From Halothermothrix orenii H 168 (lineage in GTDB: Bacteria; Bacillota; Halanaerobiia; Halanaerobiales; Halothermotrichaceae), in contig NC_011899.1 of the NCBI RefSeq assembly GCF_000020485.1, positions 1,706,501 to 1,770,500 on the forward strand: 64,000 bases of DNA. Reading direction: 5' to 3'. Numbering within the stretch: position 1 is the first letter of the stretch; every line of letters starts with the position of its first letter. Both the position numbers and the translations under genes were made by a program. The notes beneath the pieces were generated by a model. That model was not told the origin of the DNA. It worked only from the letters and a program-made list of their open reading frames with translations, and made no database searches. Shown in pieces: positions 16,432 to 25,365 of this stretch.

Positions 16432-17692
16432 AGTTTATCCCTCCATTTCTGCTTTCCAGTACTTCTATAAAGGCCTGAAGTCTGGTAATAATCTGACCTT
16501 CCCGGTAGTTGCGGATATCTACCAGGTCACCATCAAGATTTAAAAAGGGAATTCCTTTTTTCTGAAGCTCTTTTTTAAGGAAACCATTACGACCACTACT
16601 CTGACGGCAACCCCAGTGGGAGAAACCGATAACCCCATCTATATTATAATCAATCACCATTTTTCTGATCCGTTCCAGCTGCCGCTCTAATGGACCCCAG
16701 CCAAAATGGTTTATCATTTTCCAGGCCAGGCTTTGATAAGGTTTAGTGGAATCTAAAGGTAACCAGTATAACTGACTATATTCCTCAAAGGCAATAACGG
16801 CATCATTCCGGGCCAGGGTGGTAAATATTTCCTGTCTATAGTAGGGTTTTAGATGAAGCCAGAGGAGACGGTGTTTTTCCCGGGGTACAACCCCCTTTTT
16901 TTCTTTTATTCTCTTCTTTAGCTCTTTTTCAAGGGTCCGGTAATAGTTTACTGCAGCTGGACTCCCGGAGGACATAAATTCCATACTGACAAGATTCATG
17001 GCCTCCTCACCCGACATGGGGGCCGGTATTTTTTTTCTCAATTGGTTGACCCGCTGATGGGCCCGGTATGCCCGGTTGGAATATGTAAATACTGTTTCAA
17101 AATCCTCTTTAACCCCCCCAAGTTCTCTCACCAGGTCCTTGATTTGATGAGCAAGCCAGTCGGCATCATCAGGATGATAAGGTGTTTCCAGAAGATAAAA
17201 AGGGATACCCTTATAATAACTTATCTGCTGTAGATATTTTTTGGCCCCGTCACATAAATGAGAAGCAGCAATAATCAGATCTGGTTCAGGAAGTAAACCG
17301 GCTTTAGTAAGCCCCCAGCCACACCGGTGAATACTACAGAGATCCGAACTTATCCAGTCTTCTTCAGCCTGTCTCAAAAAATCATCGGCTACACCCAGAG
17401 CGGCCGCAAGACCTGCTGCTACCTCTGGCATGAAAGGTACCCCGCCCAGAGCATAAACCAGTTCACTGGGAACAAACGTACTACACCAGATAACCGGCCT
17501 TTCCTTTAAATATGCCGCCCGGGTTTCTTTTATTGAATAAAGGAGGGCTTCCTGCATATAACCAGTACTACCAGTTCTGCTTCCCAGTTCAGCCAGTTTA
17601 TATAAAAATCTATTTTTTAACCCCTTTTTAAACAGCTTTAGTTTTCTCTCTTTACTTAATAAGGAAAAAAAAGCAGATAATCCACTTCCCAT
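16412..17692 (-). CDS. 2-hydroxyacyl-CoA dehydratase-like subunit (HgdB/FldB or double-cubane-cluster protein family)
   Basis: 426 residues. Conserved cluster-binding cysteines appear in VIWCSTFVPSELVYALGG, SDLCSIHRCGWGL and AASHLCDGAKKY, and again near the C-terminus in GFSHWGCRQSSG and FLNLDGDLVD. This is the pattern of HgdA/B-type Fe-S subunits. The substrate is unknown: no CoA-transferase, acyl-CoA dehydrogenase or amino-acid fermentation gene is nearby. It may instead belong to the double-cubane-cluster reductases, which share fold and activator. Overlaps the activator gene by 20 bases. Confidence 0.85.
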   Translation of the reverse strand: MGSGLSAFFSLLSKERKLKLFKKGLKNRFLYKLAELGSRTGSTGYMQEALLYSIKETRAAYLKERPVIWCSTFVPSELVYALGGVPFMPEVAAGLAAALGVADDFLRQAEEDWISSDLCSIHRCGWGLTKAGLLPEPDLIIAASHLCDGAKKYLQQISYYKGIPFYLLETPYHPDDADWLAHQIKDLVRELGGVKEDFETVFTYSNRAYRAHQRVNQLRKKIPAPMSGEEAMNLVSMEFMSSGSPAAVNYYRTLEKELKKRIKEKKGVVPREKHRLLWLHLKPYYRQEIFTTLARNDAVIAFEEYSQLYWLPLDSTKPYQSLAWKMINHFGWGPLERQLERIRKMVIDYNIDGVIGFSHWGCRQSSGRNGFLKKELQKKGIPFLNLDGDLVDIRNYREGQIITRLQAFIEVLESRNGGINYADSRT

Positions 17693-17783
17693 TATTCTCT
17701 ATAATCCTCCCTATCTTTTTAAAGTTTGTGGTGGAATTATTAAAACAAATTTAATAATATTATTTTATATAACTTTTTTAATC

Positions 17784-18851
17784 TCATAGTATAAATGATT
17801 CCCTGAACGCAGCAACCCTGGTTCTTACCTGGCCACTCTCGCCGCTTCCATATTCCCCATCCAGAAATAACACCCTGATTCCGTAATCATTAGCACAGTC
17901 TTTGATTAGCCTGAAATCATAACTGGCCTGATCACAGAACTTGGGGACAAAATATATCAAACCATCCGGTTCCCTGTCTTCAACCAGTTTTTTTACCTCC
18001 TCTAATCTGGCTGTCATATCCATGGTTCGGGGACAGGTAGGTTTATAAAGATATGACCTGGCCAGGGATTTAAGGGGGTCACCCTTTTCAGAAACATGTA
18101 CATTAAAAGAGCGCTCACCAAGGCAGGAATCAAGACCAACCACTTTAAAGCCTATCTCCTCAACAAGACTGGCTATACTACCATCCAGCAAACAGGTACT
18201 GATTATCAAAAGTCGGGGGTTAAGTTCATCTTTTTTTTCAATGCCTCCTGTTCCGGACTTACCCAGGGGTTTCATCCCACTGGAACCTATAAAACTCTTA
18301 AGTCCTTTAAAGTCCTGACTGGTATATTTAAAGACCGCTTTAACCAGGGCCATAATGGAATAGTGTGGAGAGTTTATAATTTCTTTCATTAAAGCCTGTA
18401 ATTGTTGCCTCCAGTAATTATATTTTTTTATTTCTGTTACCAGGTTTGACCGGTAAATATTACTTTCAGGGTCTATCCCCAGCTTTTCAATAATCTTTCT
18501 AAGTTGTTTGTAGTAGAAATCTACCCGGGAATTTTTCTTTACCCTGGGCACTTCCAGGAGTAAGGCCTCAGGACCAAGTATATCCTTAATTCTCCTCATA
18601 GCATCACAGCTGGTGGTCACTATTTTAAAACTCTCTTCAGATAAATTGTCTGCCAGAAAGGCTTTACTATATGGACAAAAATCAGTCGGCAGAAGGTCCG
18701 GGAAATTTTGGCTTACATCCCCGGGCCAGCTTCTTATCAAGCTGTATCCCGCTGCCGCAAATACCTCAGGAGGGGCATAACTGCAGTTTGTATAAATTTT
18801 TCCCCCCGCATTGTTATTGTTTTCAAATAAACTTTCAGTAATTGGTTTCAT
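17784..18851 (-). CDS. second 2-hydroxyacyl-CoA dehydratase-like subunit
   Basis: 355 residues, shorter than the companion subunit. It has YTNCSYAPPEVFAAAGY at the N-terminus, LPTDFCPYSKAFL, TTSCDAMRR, then ISTCLLDG, PTCPRTMD, VPKFCDQASYDFRLIKDC and the closing FLDGEYGSGESGQVRTRV. This is the architecture of HgdB-type proteins with at least three candidate cluster cysteines in the N-terminal half. It lies 91 bases upstream of the companion gene on the same strand. The two probably form a heterodimer served by the activator. Substrate unknown. Confidence 0.82.
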   Translation of the reverse strand: MKPITESLFENNNNAGGKIYTNCSYAPPEVFAAAGYSLIRSWPGDVSQNFPDLLPTDFCPYSKAFLADNLSEESFKIVTTSCDAMRRIKDILGPEALLLEVPRVKKNSRVDFYYKQLRKIIEKLGIDPESNIYRSNLVTEIKKYNYWRQQLQALMKEIINSPHYSIMALVKAVFKYTSQDFKGLKSFIGSSGMKPLGKSGTGGIEKKDELNPRLLIISTCLLDGSIASLVEEIGFKVVGLDSCLGERSFNVHVSEKGDPLKSLARSYLYKPTCPRTMDMTARLEEVKKLVEDREPDGLIYFVPKFCDQASYDFRLIKDCANDYGIRVLFLDGEYGSGESGQVRTRVAAFRESFIL

Positions 18852-19035
18852 ACTATCACCTTTTTTCTATTTCCCTACTCTTTTAATCCAGTAAATTACT
18901 CTTTTTATCTCAAACTATATAAAAAAATAATTATTTAAATATCGTCATCGAGTTTTGCAACACGAAAAATAAATTATGAAAGACTCTTGGCTCTATCACT
19001 AAATTAAACATCTGACTATAAATCACCTTTAAATT

Positions 19036-19074
19036 ATAAAATTCCCGGGATATTAAAATCACCGGGAATTTTAT
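19036..19074 (-). terminator. hairpin terminator after the radical SAM gene
   Basis: Perfect 13-base stem ATAAAATTCCCGG / CCGGGAATTTTAT with a 13-base loop. It lies downstream of the radical SAM stop (19126) and separates it from the dehydratase operon. The rest of 18852-19125 is AT-rich with no ORF seen. Confidence 0.75.
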
Positions 19075-19125
19075 AACCTTTAAACTACCATACCGTTACC
19101 AGAATTTTTTATAGAAGTATCAATA

Positions 19126-20514
19126 CTAGGCTAATTTGGATTCAGAATCATCACTGGCAGGTTTCCCCATTCTCTCTTCAAAGATAGGCTTAGAAACCCT
19201 GCTCCACTCTGAAGACATCTTATCTAATCCTTTAGCAACATCCCCTTTGAGGACGGTATCCGCACCTTCATGAGTAGGTTTAGCCCCTGATTCCTCTACA
19301 ATCTCCCTGAGGCAATGAGGGTTATCGATAATAGGACAGGGTAACATCAGGTTTTCATTAAAGGGTTGCCTCTTCTGGTAAGATTTAAACAGGGGATTCT
19401 GGAGAACTTCTTTAAGGCTTTTTTCCTTAATATTATCAACTGAAAAATGAACAAAAGCACAGGGTTCTACTTCACCTTTAGCATTAATATGGAAATAACG
19501 CCTGCCTCCAGCAATACAACCCCCGGTAAAGGTTCCATCATTCCAGAAATCAGCCACAAAGATTGGTTTTTGACTCCTGATTTCAGGAATCTTGTAAGCC
19601 ATAAACTTCCTCTGTTCAGGGGTTAACATAAGATCCAGGTTAGGATCTTTTCCAATGGGTACATAATGGAAAGACCATACATAAGTTGCTCCTTTTTCAA
19701 TCAATAGTTCAATAAAATCATCCTTACCGAATAATTCATCGACATTATTCCTGGTAACAGTTACACTGGCGCCGAACACAACCCCTCTATCCCGGAGCAG
19801 ATCCATGGTATGCATTATTTTATCAAATACACCCTCTCCCCGACGCCCATCGATTTCTTCTTTAAAACCTTCAATACTGATAGCCGGAGAGACATTACCG
19901 ACTTCTACCATGCGGTCAGCCATTTCTTCATCAATCAGGGTTCCATTGGTATACATTAAAAAGCCCACATCTTGATGTTTTTCAAAGATATCAAAGAGAC
20001 GCGGATATAAGGTCGGTTCACCACCTGATAATACTATAAAATAAATCCCTAGTTCTTTAGCTTCTGTTATAATACGGTCAATAACCTCAAATTCAAGCCT
20101 GTCAGATTTGCTATACTTACCGGCCCAACAGCCTGTACAATTCAAGTTACAGGCACTGGTTGGATCAATCAAAATAGTCCATGGTACGTCAACACCCAGC
20201 TTCTCAGCCATTTTAAATTGATAGGGTATACCTAATAAACCTGAATTAATAAAGAAGTTCATAACCAGACCTTCTTTATAACTGGGTGCAATTTCGGTAA
20301 ATTTTTTGATATATTGTTTTATTGCTGGATTTTTCTTATACTCTCTCCTTAAACTTGCAATTTCCTCTTTATGGTTCTCTGTTCTGGCAATCTTTTCGAG
20401 TAAATCCAGGACTTTTATAAAATTCCTGTCAGGGTCTTTTTCTATGTAATTCAAGGCCCTTTTAATAATCTGTTCTGCTGCAAATTTTTTGGCAAAATTA
20501 AAATTAATAGCCAT
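19126..20514 (-). CDS. radical SAM protein with C-terminal Cys-rich extension
   Basis: 462 residues. A helical N-terminal part (1-125) precedes the radical SAM core with ACNLNCTGCWAG (Cys-x3-Cys-x2-Cys) and LSGGEPTLYP. A C-terminal region holds GGCIAGGRRYFHINAKGEVEP followed by CAFVHFSV, LPCPIIDNPHCLREIVEE, a SPASM-like set of additional cysteines. GGEP and the cluster triad show a SAM-cleaving enzyme. The substrate is not evident. The final 50 residues (SGAKPTHEGADTVL onward) look like a family-specific tail. It sits alone between a terminator and a leader with repeats. I do not recognise a characterised orthologue. Confidence 0.85.
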   Translation of the reverse strand: MAINFNFAKKFAAEQIIKRALNYIEKDPDRNFIKVLDLLEKIARTENHKEEIASLRREYKKNPAIKQYIKKFTEIAPSYKEGLVMNFFINSGLLGIPYQFKMAEKLGVDVPWTILIDPTSACNLNCTGCWAGKYSKSDRLEFEVIDRIITEAKELGIYFIVLSGGEPTLYPRLFDIFEKHQDVGFLMYTNGTLIDEEMADRMVEVGNVSPAISIEGFKEEIDGRRGEGVFDKIMHTMDLLRDRGVVFGASVTVTRNNVDELFGKDDFIELLIEKGATYVWSFHYVPIGKDPNLDLMLTPEQRKFMAYKIPEIRSQKPIFVADFWNDGTFTGGCIAGGRRYFHINAKGEVEPCAFVHFSVDNIKEKSLKEVLQNPLFKSYQKRQPFNENLMLPCPIIDNPHCLREIVEESGAKPTHEGADTVLKGDVAKGLDKMSSEWSRVSKPIFEERMGKPASDDSESKLA

Positions 20515-20816
20515 TTTCTTTTCCCCCCTTTTATTTGATAAATCTATAGAAGCATCTCGTTATATTTTTTAAACTCACCTCCTTAAAAATTGACAAACCC
20601 ATGACTAACAGAAGGTATACAAATAAGTAGGTGTTAGATGTTAAATGCTAGATGTTAAATGTTAGATGTTAAATATTAAATATAAAGTATAAACTTCAAC
20701 TATCCTGTCCAGGTTATTTCAAGTGTGATAATGATTAACTTATTTAATTTATGTAAAATTACTGATAAATTAACTAATGAACTGGGGGGCTTTATATTAA
20801 TTAAATTTAATATAAG
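20515..20816. other. 302-base leader region of the radical SAM gene
   Basis: AT-rich, no ORF with a ribosome site. It carries the three 14-base tandem units listed separately and presumably the promoter of the radical SAM gene. Confidence 0.4.
20633..20674. repeat. three 14-base tandem repeats
   Basis: GTTAGATGTTAAAT (20633-20646), GCTAGATGTTAAAT (20647-20660) and GTTAGATGTTAAAT (20661-20674), followed by a degenerate ATTAAATATAAAG. No flanking gene for mobility. Confidence 0.85.
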
Positions 20817-21083
20817 CTACTTAGCTACATTGGTCGGTTCTTTTTGATTAAATAACAGGGTATAGAGCCAGCCAATAACTAAAGCTCCTATAATTCCGGC
20901 TATAACATTATAGCCGGCTAGCATCCAGGCCCAGTCTCCAAGGATTAAATCCCCTAAAAAGGCCCCGATAATACTACCAACCAGAAGATTCCAGTAGCCT
21001 CCGGGAATGGTTTTTTCCTTAAGAGCATAATGAAGTATCCCGGCTACAACCAGGGAAACCACAATTAATATTAAATAATACAT
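20817..21083 (-). CDS. GlsB/YeaQ/YmgE-family small membrane protein
   Basis: 88 residues with three membrane segments and the glycine-rich pattern of the transglycosylase-associated (Transgly_assoc) family: IPGGYWNLLVGSIIGAFLGD and ends IGALVIGWLY. Members are linked to stress response in enterics; the biochemical role is not known. ATG after GGGGTGGTTACTAA. Confidence 0.85.
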   Translation of the reverse strand: MYYLILIVVSLVVAGILHYALKEKTIPGGYWNLLVGSIIGAFLGDLILGDWAWMLAGYNVIAGIIGALVIGWLYTLLFNQKEPTNVAK

Positions 21084-21343
21084 TTAGTAACCACCCCTTT
21101 TTAAGCCCCCCAAATTTTAAATACTACCTACTTATTCCTTTTTATAATATTATACCTCTTGATACCTTAATTTTCAAGAATATTACTACAAAACATGGTC
21201 TTTTTAAGCAGAGGTTACATTTTTTGCAAACCTAATAAAGACTTATTTCTATCCTGGAGTAATTATGAATGTTACTAAAATCTTAAAAAATATTATTAAT
21301 TGTAATTAAATAATATTGAAAATACCACCAAATTTTTAAAACC

Positions 21344-22147
21344 CTAGTGTAATAATACCTTTTCTAATATCCTGGCAACTCCATTTTCTTTATTGGATAA
21401 TGTCACTAAATCCGCCTCTGCTTTAATCTGTTCCGGGGAATTACCCATGGCTACCCCCAGTCCCGCAGCTTTAATCATTTCCAGGTCATTCCAGCTATCC
21501 CCGATGGCTATAACCTGTGACAGGGGGATTTCAAAACCAGATGCAACTTTTTCTAAAGCTTTACCTTTAGAAATCTCTTTTCCCATGATTTCAATAAATA
21601 TATCCCGTGACCTGGTTACGGCCAGGTCATCTTCCAATTGTAATCTTATTTCCCTGTAAATAGCCTCGTATTTATCCCTATCCCTCTCAATTATTAACAA
21701 CTTGGTGGGTGGTTTTCCAAGATAATCTGAAAGGGGACCAACTTCACGGGCCTTAACCCCGGCTATATCTTCATATAACAGGGTTTCTTCATTCCGCCTG
21801 GCAACCAGAAGCCGGTCATCTTCATAGAGATTTATATGGTTACCGTATTCTTCAGTAATTTTGATAACCTGTCCTGCCAGATTAAGTGGAATTGGTTTAT
21901 GATGTAAAACTTTATTGGTCACAGGGTCTTTGATAAAGGCTCCGTTATAGGTAATAACCGGTTTTTTTATCCCCAGCTTTCTTACATAAGGTAGAGCCGA
22001 AATAAACATCCTGCCTGTGGCGATAACACATATTACTCCCCGGTTCATAAGCTCAGTTATAACATCAATTGTAACCTGACTTAGATTCTGATTCTCATCA
22101 ATCAGGGTTCCATCCAGATCCATAGCTACCATTCTATATTCTTTCAT
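21344..22147 (-). CDS. Cof-type HAD-superfamily phosphatase
   Basis: 267 residues: MDLDGTLIDENQ (motif I, nucleophile Asp), VIATGRM (motif II), a C2B cap, then the Lys of ISKGKALEK and GDSWNDLEMIKAAGLGVAMGN (motif IV). Cytosolic hydrolase of sugar phosphates or flavin-type phosphates; substrate not predictable. It lies 47 bases after glyA on the same strand. Confidence 0.9.
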   Translation of the reverse strand: MKEYRMVAMDLDGTLIDENQNLSQVTIDVITELMNRGVICVIATGRMFISALPYVRKLGIKKPVITYNGAFIKDPVTNKVLHHKPIPLNLAGQVIKITEEYGNHINLYEDDRLLVARRNEETLLYEDIAGVKAREVGPLSDYLGKPPTKLLIIERDRDKYEAIYREIRLQLEDDLAVTRSRDIFIEIMGKEISKGKALEKVASGFEIPLSQVIAIGDSWNDLEMIKAAGLGVAMGNSPEQIKAEADLVTLSNKENGVARILEKVLLH

Positions 22148-22194
22148 TACCTGTCTCTCCCGTTTCGTATTAATTGTAATTGTAACTTATAATG

Positions 22195-23433
22195 TTATTC
22201 CGCTGTCTTTGGAAACCTTTCAGAAAGCCTGTAAACTTCTTGCCTGATTTCGGTCAGCCTTCCTTCATCATTTATATTCTTAAGGGTCTGGTATATTAAC
22301 TTTGCAATCAACTTCATTTCTTTTTCTTTCATACCCCTGGTGGTTACGGCCGGAGTCCCAATTCTAATACCACTGGTAACAAAGGGACTCCTCTTTTCAA
22401 AGGGTATTGTATTTTTATTAACAGTGATACCCACTTTATCAAGGGCAGTTTCAGCATCCTTTCCAGTTATGTCCATATTGGTGAGATCAACCAGCATCAG
22501 ATGATTATCGGTACCACCTGAAACCAGTCTGAACCCATAATTTTTCAATTCAGCTGCCATAGTTTTAGCATTACTCACAATCTGTTTCTGATAGCCTTTA
22601 AATTCATCCTGTAGAGCTTCTTTGAACGTTACTGCCTTGGCCGCAATAATATGAAGAAGAGGGCCTCCCTGTAATCCCGGGAATATAGCCTTATCTATTT
22701 TTTTAGCGTGTTCCCCTTTACAGAGAATTAATCCCCCTCTGGTTCCCCTCAGTGTTTTATGGGTTGTTGTTGTCACAAAATCGGCTACCGGTACTGGACT
22801 CGGATGTAAGCCCGCTGCCACCAGGCCAGCAATATGGGCCATATCCACCATAAACAGAGCCCCAACCTCATCGGCAATCTCCCTGAAGACTTCAAAATCA
22901 ATTATCCTGGGATAGGCACTGGCCCCGGCCACAATTAAATCAGGTTGGTGCTTTCTGGCCAGTTCCCGGACCTGATCAAAGTCAATTACCTCCTCTTCTC
23001 TGGTAACTCCATAATGGATGAAATTATAATACTTGCCGGACATATTTACAGGACTACCATGGGTAAGATGGCCCCCATGGGTTAAATCCATGGCCAGTAT
23101 AGTCCCTCCGGGAGGTACAGTAGCGAAATAAACAGCCTGATTGGCCTGAGACCCTGAGTGGGGCTGGACATTAACATGCTCCGCTCCGAATAACTCCCTG
23201 GCCCTGGCTATTGCCAGTTCCTCAACCTTATCGACTACCTCACATCCCCCGTAATACCTCTTATGGGGATAACCTTCTGCATACTTATTGGTTAAGCAGG
23301 AACCGGCTGCCTCCATAACGGCATCACTTACAAAATTTTCTGAAGCAATAAGTTCAATGTTCCGGCGCTGTCGTTGATCCTCTTCCTCGATTAACCCGAA
23401 AATATCCGGGTCAACTTTTTTTAAAAACTCCAT
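22195..23433 (-). CDS. glyA: serine hydroxymethyltransferase
   Basis: 412 residues, full length. It has [36 protein letters not shown], the PLP lysine in [15 protein letters not shown] and the C-terminal [16 protein letters not shown]. It converts serine and tetrahydrofolate to glycine and methylene-tetrahydrofolate, feeding one-carbon and purine/thymidylate metabolism. ATG has a GGGAG site. The 326-base leader upstream shows no riboswitch I can identify. Confidence 0.98.
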   Translation of the reverse strand: MEFLKKVDPDIFGLIEEEDQRQRRNIELIASENFVSDAVMEAAGSCLTNKYAEGYPHKRYYGGCEVVDKVEELAIARARELFGAEHVNVQPHSGSQANQAVYFATVPPGGTILAMDLTHGGHLTHGSPVNMSGKYYNFIHYGVTREEEVIDFDQVRELARKHQPDLIVAGASAYPRIIDFEVFREIADEVGALFMVDMAHIAGLVAAGLHPSPVPVADFVTTTTHKTLRGTRGGLILCKGEHAKKIDKAIFPGLQGGPLLHIIAAKAVTFKEALQDEFKGYQKQIVSNAKTMAAELKNYGFRLVSGGTDNHLMLVDLTNMDITGKDAETALDKVGITVNKNTIPFEKRSPFVTSGIRIGTPAVTTRGMKEKEMKLIAKLIYQTLKNINDEGRLTEIRQEVYRLSERFPKTAE

Positions 23434-23759
23434 TATTTTATCACTCCCTTTTAAGGTTTTTACATTAACTCCCTTTTACATTGGCCTTATGACTTTTCCT
23501 CCTGTAACCCAAAATATATCTGGTTAATATAAAAACTTATTGTATTTAATTTTAACATAAAATAACCTTAAAATTAATAAAAAAACAGAATTTAACCCCT
23601 ATTCATTATATTTTATGAATAAAGGTTAAACCCTGTCCTCTGTGTCAAAATTTGTTTCAGTATAAAATAGCTTATTAACTGAATCTATTAATAAAAATTA
23701 ATATTTAATTTTAAGTTTATCGCCCGGTTATGAACCAGAAAAACAGGTTATCAAAAATC
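23434..23759. other. 326-base region between ldh and glyA
   Basis: AT-rich and stop-dense on both strands. On the minus strand an AGGAGG (about 23494-23500) is followed only by a stray ATG-TAA, not a gene. It must contain the ldh 3' end and the glyA promoter; no convincing terminator or riboswitch fold was found. Confidence 0.4.
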
Positions 23760-24728
23760 CTAAACTAATATATCCTGGGGAGACCGCGTTATATCCAGGT
23801 CCTTTATTACATCTTTTAATATCCGGGCCGATTCATATAAATCTTCTTCTTCTTTAGCAGAGAACTCAAGGGTCAAAACTTTTTTAATCCCTTTTTCTCC
23901 AACTATACTGGGAAGGCTTAAAGCCAGACCATCAAGATTATATTCACCCTGTAGTACACTGGATACCGTTAAAATAGAACTCTCATCCCTGAAAATACTC
24001 TCAACAATTCGGGCTACTGCCAGCCCCACCGCATAATATGTAGCATCCTTTCTTTCAATAATATCATAGGCAGCATTTTTAACCTTATTATATATATCTT
24101 TTCTAAATTCTTTAGTACAACAATCCTTGCCACAAACAAGACAATAATCATCAAAATTGACCCCGGCCACATTTGTTAAACTCCAGGCTGCAACTTCATG
24201 GTCACCGTGTTCACCTATAATATAGGCATGAATATTTTTGGGATTAACCCGACAATGTTCACTGAGTAAATACCTGAAGCGTGAGGTATCGAGGACCGTC
24301 CCTGAGCCGAGGACCTGATTTCTGGGAAGACCGGAGATTTTCCAGGTTACATAGGTTAAGACGTCTACCGGATTGGTAACCACAAGGATTATAGCTTCTC
24401 TTGTATACTTGAGTATTCTGGGGATTATCTCCTTAAAGATTTCAGTATTTTTCTTAACAAGATCCAGTCTCGTCTCACCGGGCTTTTGGTTAGCCCCGGC
24501 ACTAATTATTACTATTCTGGCATCCTTACATTCTTCGTAATCGCCACTTCTTATTCTAACAGGCTTAACAAAAGATGCCCCATGGTTTAAATCCATGGCC
24601 TCTCCTTCAGCCCTGTCCTTATCTATATCAATTAACACTATTTCTGAGGCCAGGCCCCAGTTCATTATAGCATAAGCCGACGTTGAACCGACAAACCCTG
24701 CTCCGACAACAACTACTTTATCTTTCAA
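23760..24728 (-). CDS. ldh: L-lactate dehydrogenase
   Basis: About 322 residues from TTG 24728, which follows GGGGGAGTGG; a longer frame from TTG 24773 would overlap the upstream gene and lacks a good site. It has the NAD loop VVGAGFVGSTSAY, AGANQKPGETR where Gln marks lactate and not malate specificity, TNPVDVLTYV, and the active His in IGEHGDHEV. It reduces pyruvate to L-lactate, regenerating NAD+ in fermentation. Odd: a Cys-rich loop DYCLVCGKDCC before the second catalytic region. Confidence 0.96.
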   Translation of the reverse strand: MKDKVVVVGAGFVGSTSAYAIMNWGLASEIVLIDIDKDRAEGEAMDLNHGASFVKPVRIRSGDYEECKDARIVIISAGANQKPGETRLDLVKKNTEIFKEIIPRILKYTREAIILVVTNPVDVLTYVTWKISGLPRNQVLGSGTVLDTSRFRYLLSEHCRVNPKNIHAYIIGEHGDHEVAAWSLTNVAGVNFDDYCLVCGKDCCTKEFRKDIYNKVKNAAYDIIERKDATYYAVGLAVARIVESIFRDESSILTVSSVLQGEYNLDGLALSLPSIVGEKGIKKVLTLEFSAKEEEDLYESARILKDVIKDLDITRSPQDILV

Positions 24729-24753
24729 ATAAAATCCACTCCCCCGGGGTGAA

Positions 24754-24903
24754 TTAATATAATTTAGATTCAAAACTCATACAATTTGTTTCTTCAGTAT
24801 GGGTAGGTGGTTCATTATTAGTGGATATATGTAGAACCTCTACCTGGCAGAGACCATTTTCAAAATGTTTACATTCTTTTACCCCACAGTAAACTTTAAT
24901 CAT
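24754..24903 (-). CDS. DUF1540 small Cys-rich protein
   Basis: 49 residues from ATG 24903 (GGAGGTGA site just upstream; the longer frame to 24951 has none). Cys pattern VYCGVKECKHFENGLCQVEV, with a further Cys near the end (NCMSFES), is the DUF1540 signature, likely metal-binding. It ends 25 bases upstream of the ldh start. Members are common in spore-forming and related Firmicutes; function unknown. Confidence 0.85.
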   Translation of the reverse strand: MIKVYCGVKECKHFENGLCQVEVLHISTNNEPPTHTEETNCMSFESKLY

Positions 24904-24962
24904 CCTGCATTCACCTCCAGTAATAGTTTTACCCATGTTAATAAATAACATTCAAAAAAATA

Positions 24963-24986
24963 AACCGGGGTAAACACCCCCGGTTT
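24963..24986 (-). terminator. rho-independent terminator of the ferredoxin gene
   Basis: Stem of CCGGGG (24965-24970) and CCCCGG (24978-24983) with A/T flanks. Read on the minus strand it is followed by TTTATTTTTTT, so it ends the ferredoxin transcript. Confidence 0.85.
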
Positions 24987-25054
24987 TAACATCACCTGAC
25001 TAATAAAGAAAAGTACAATAAAATTACAATTGCTTTCATATTTATGTATTATAT

Positions 25055-25252
<198 letters not shown>

Positions 25253-25365
25253 TCAAAGAAATATTACATTTTTAGTCCTATACGACAATATTATATCCCT
25301 ACTGTGTCCCATTGTCAACCGTAAAAAAATAATACTAGAGTTAGGGTTTGTAATAATGTTTAATT

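Noticed and set aside
20633-20674. CRISPR array
   Set aside because: Units are contiguous with no spacers and no cas genes are near.
23434-23759. glycine or other riboswitch upstream of glyA
   Set aside because: No conserved core or paired stems recognisable by eye; an AGGAGG there is followed only by ATG-TAA.
23760-24728. malate dehydrogenase
   Set aside because: Gln in AGANQKPGETR marks lactate specificity; malate enzymes carry Arg at that position.
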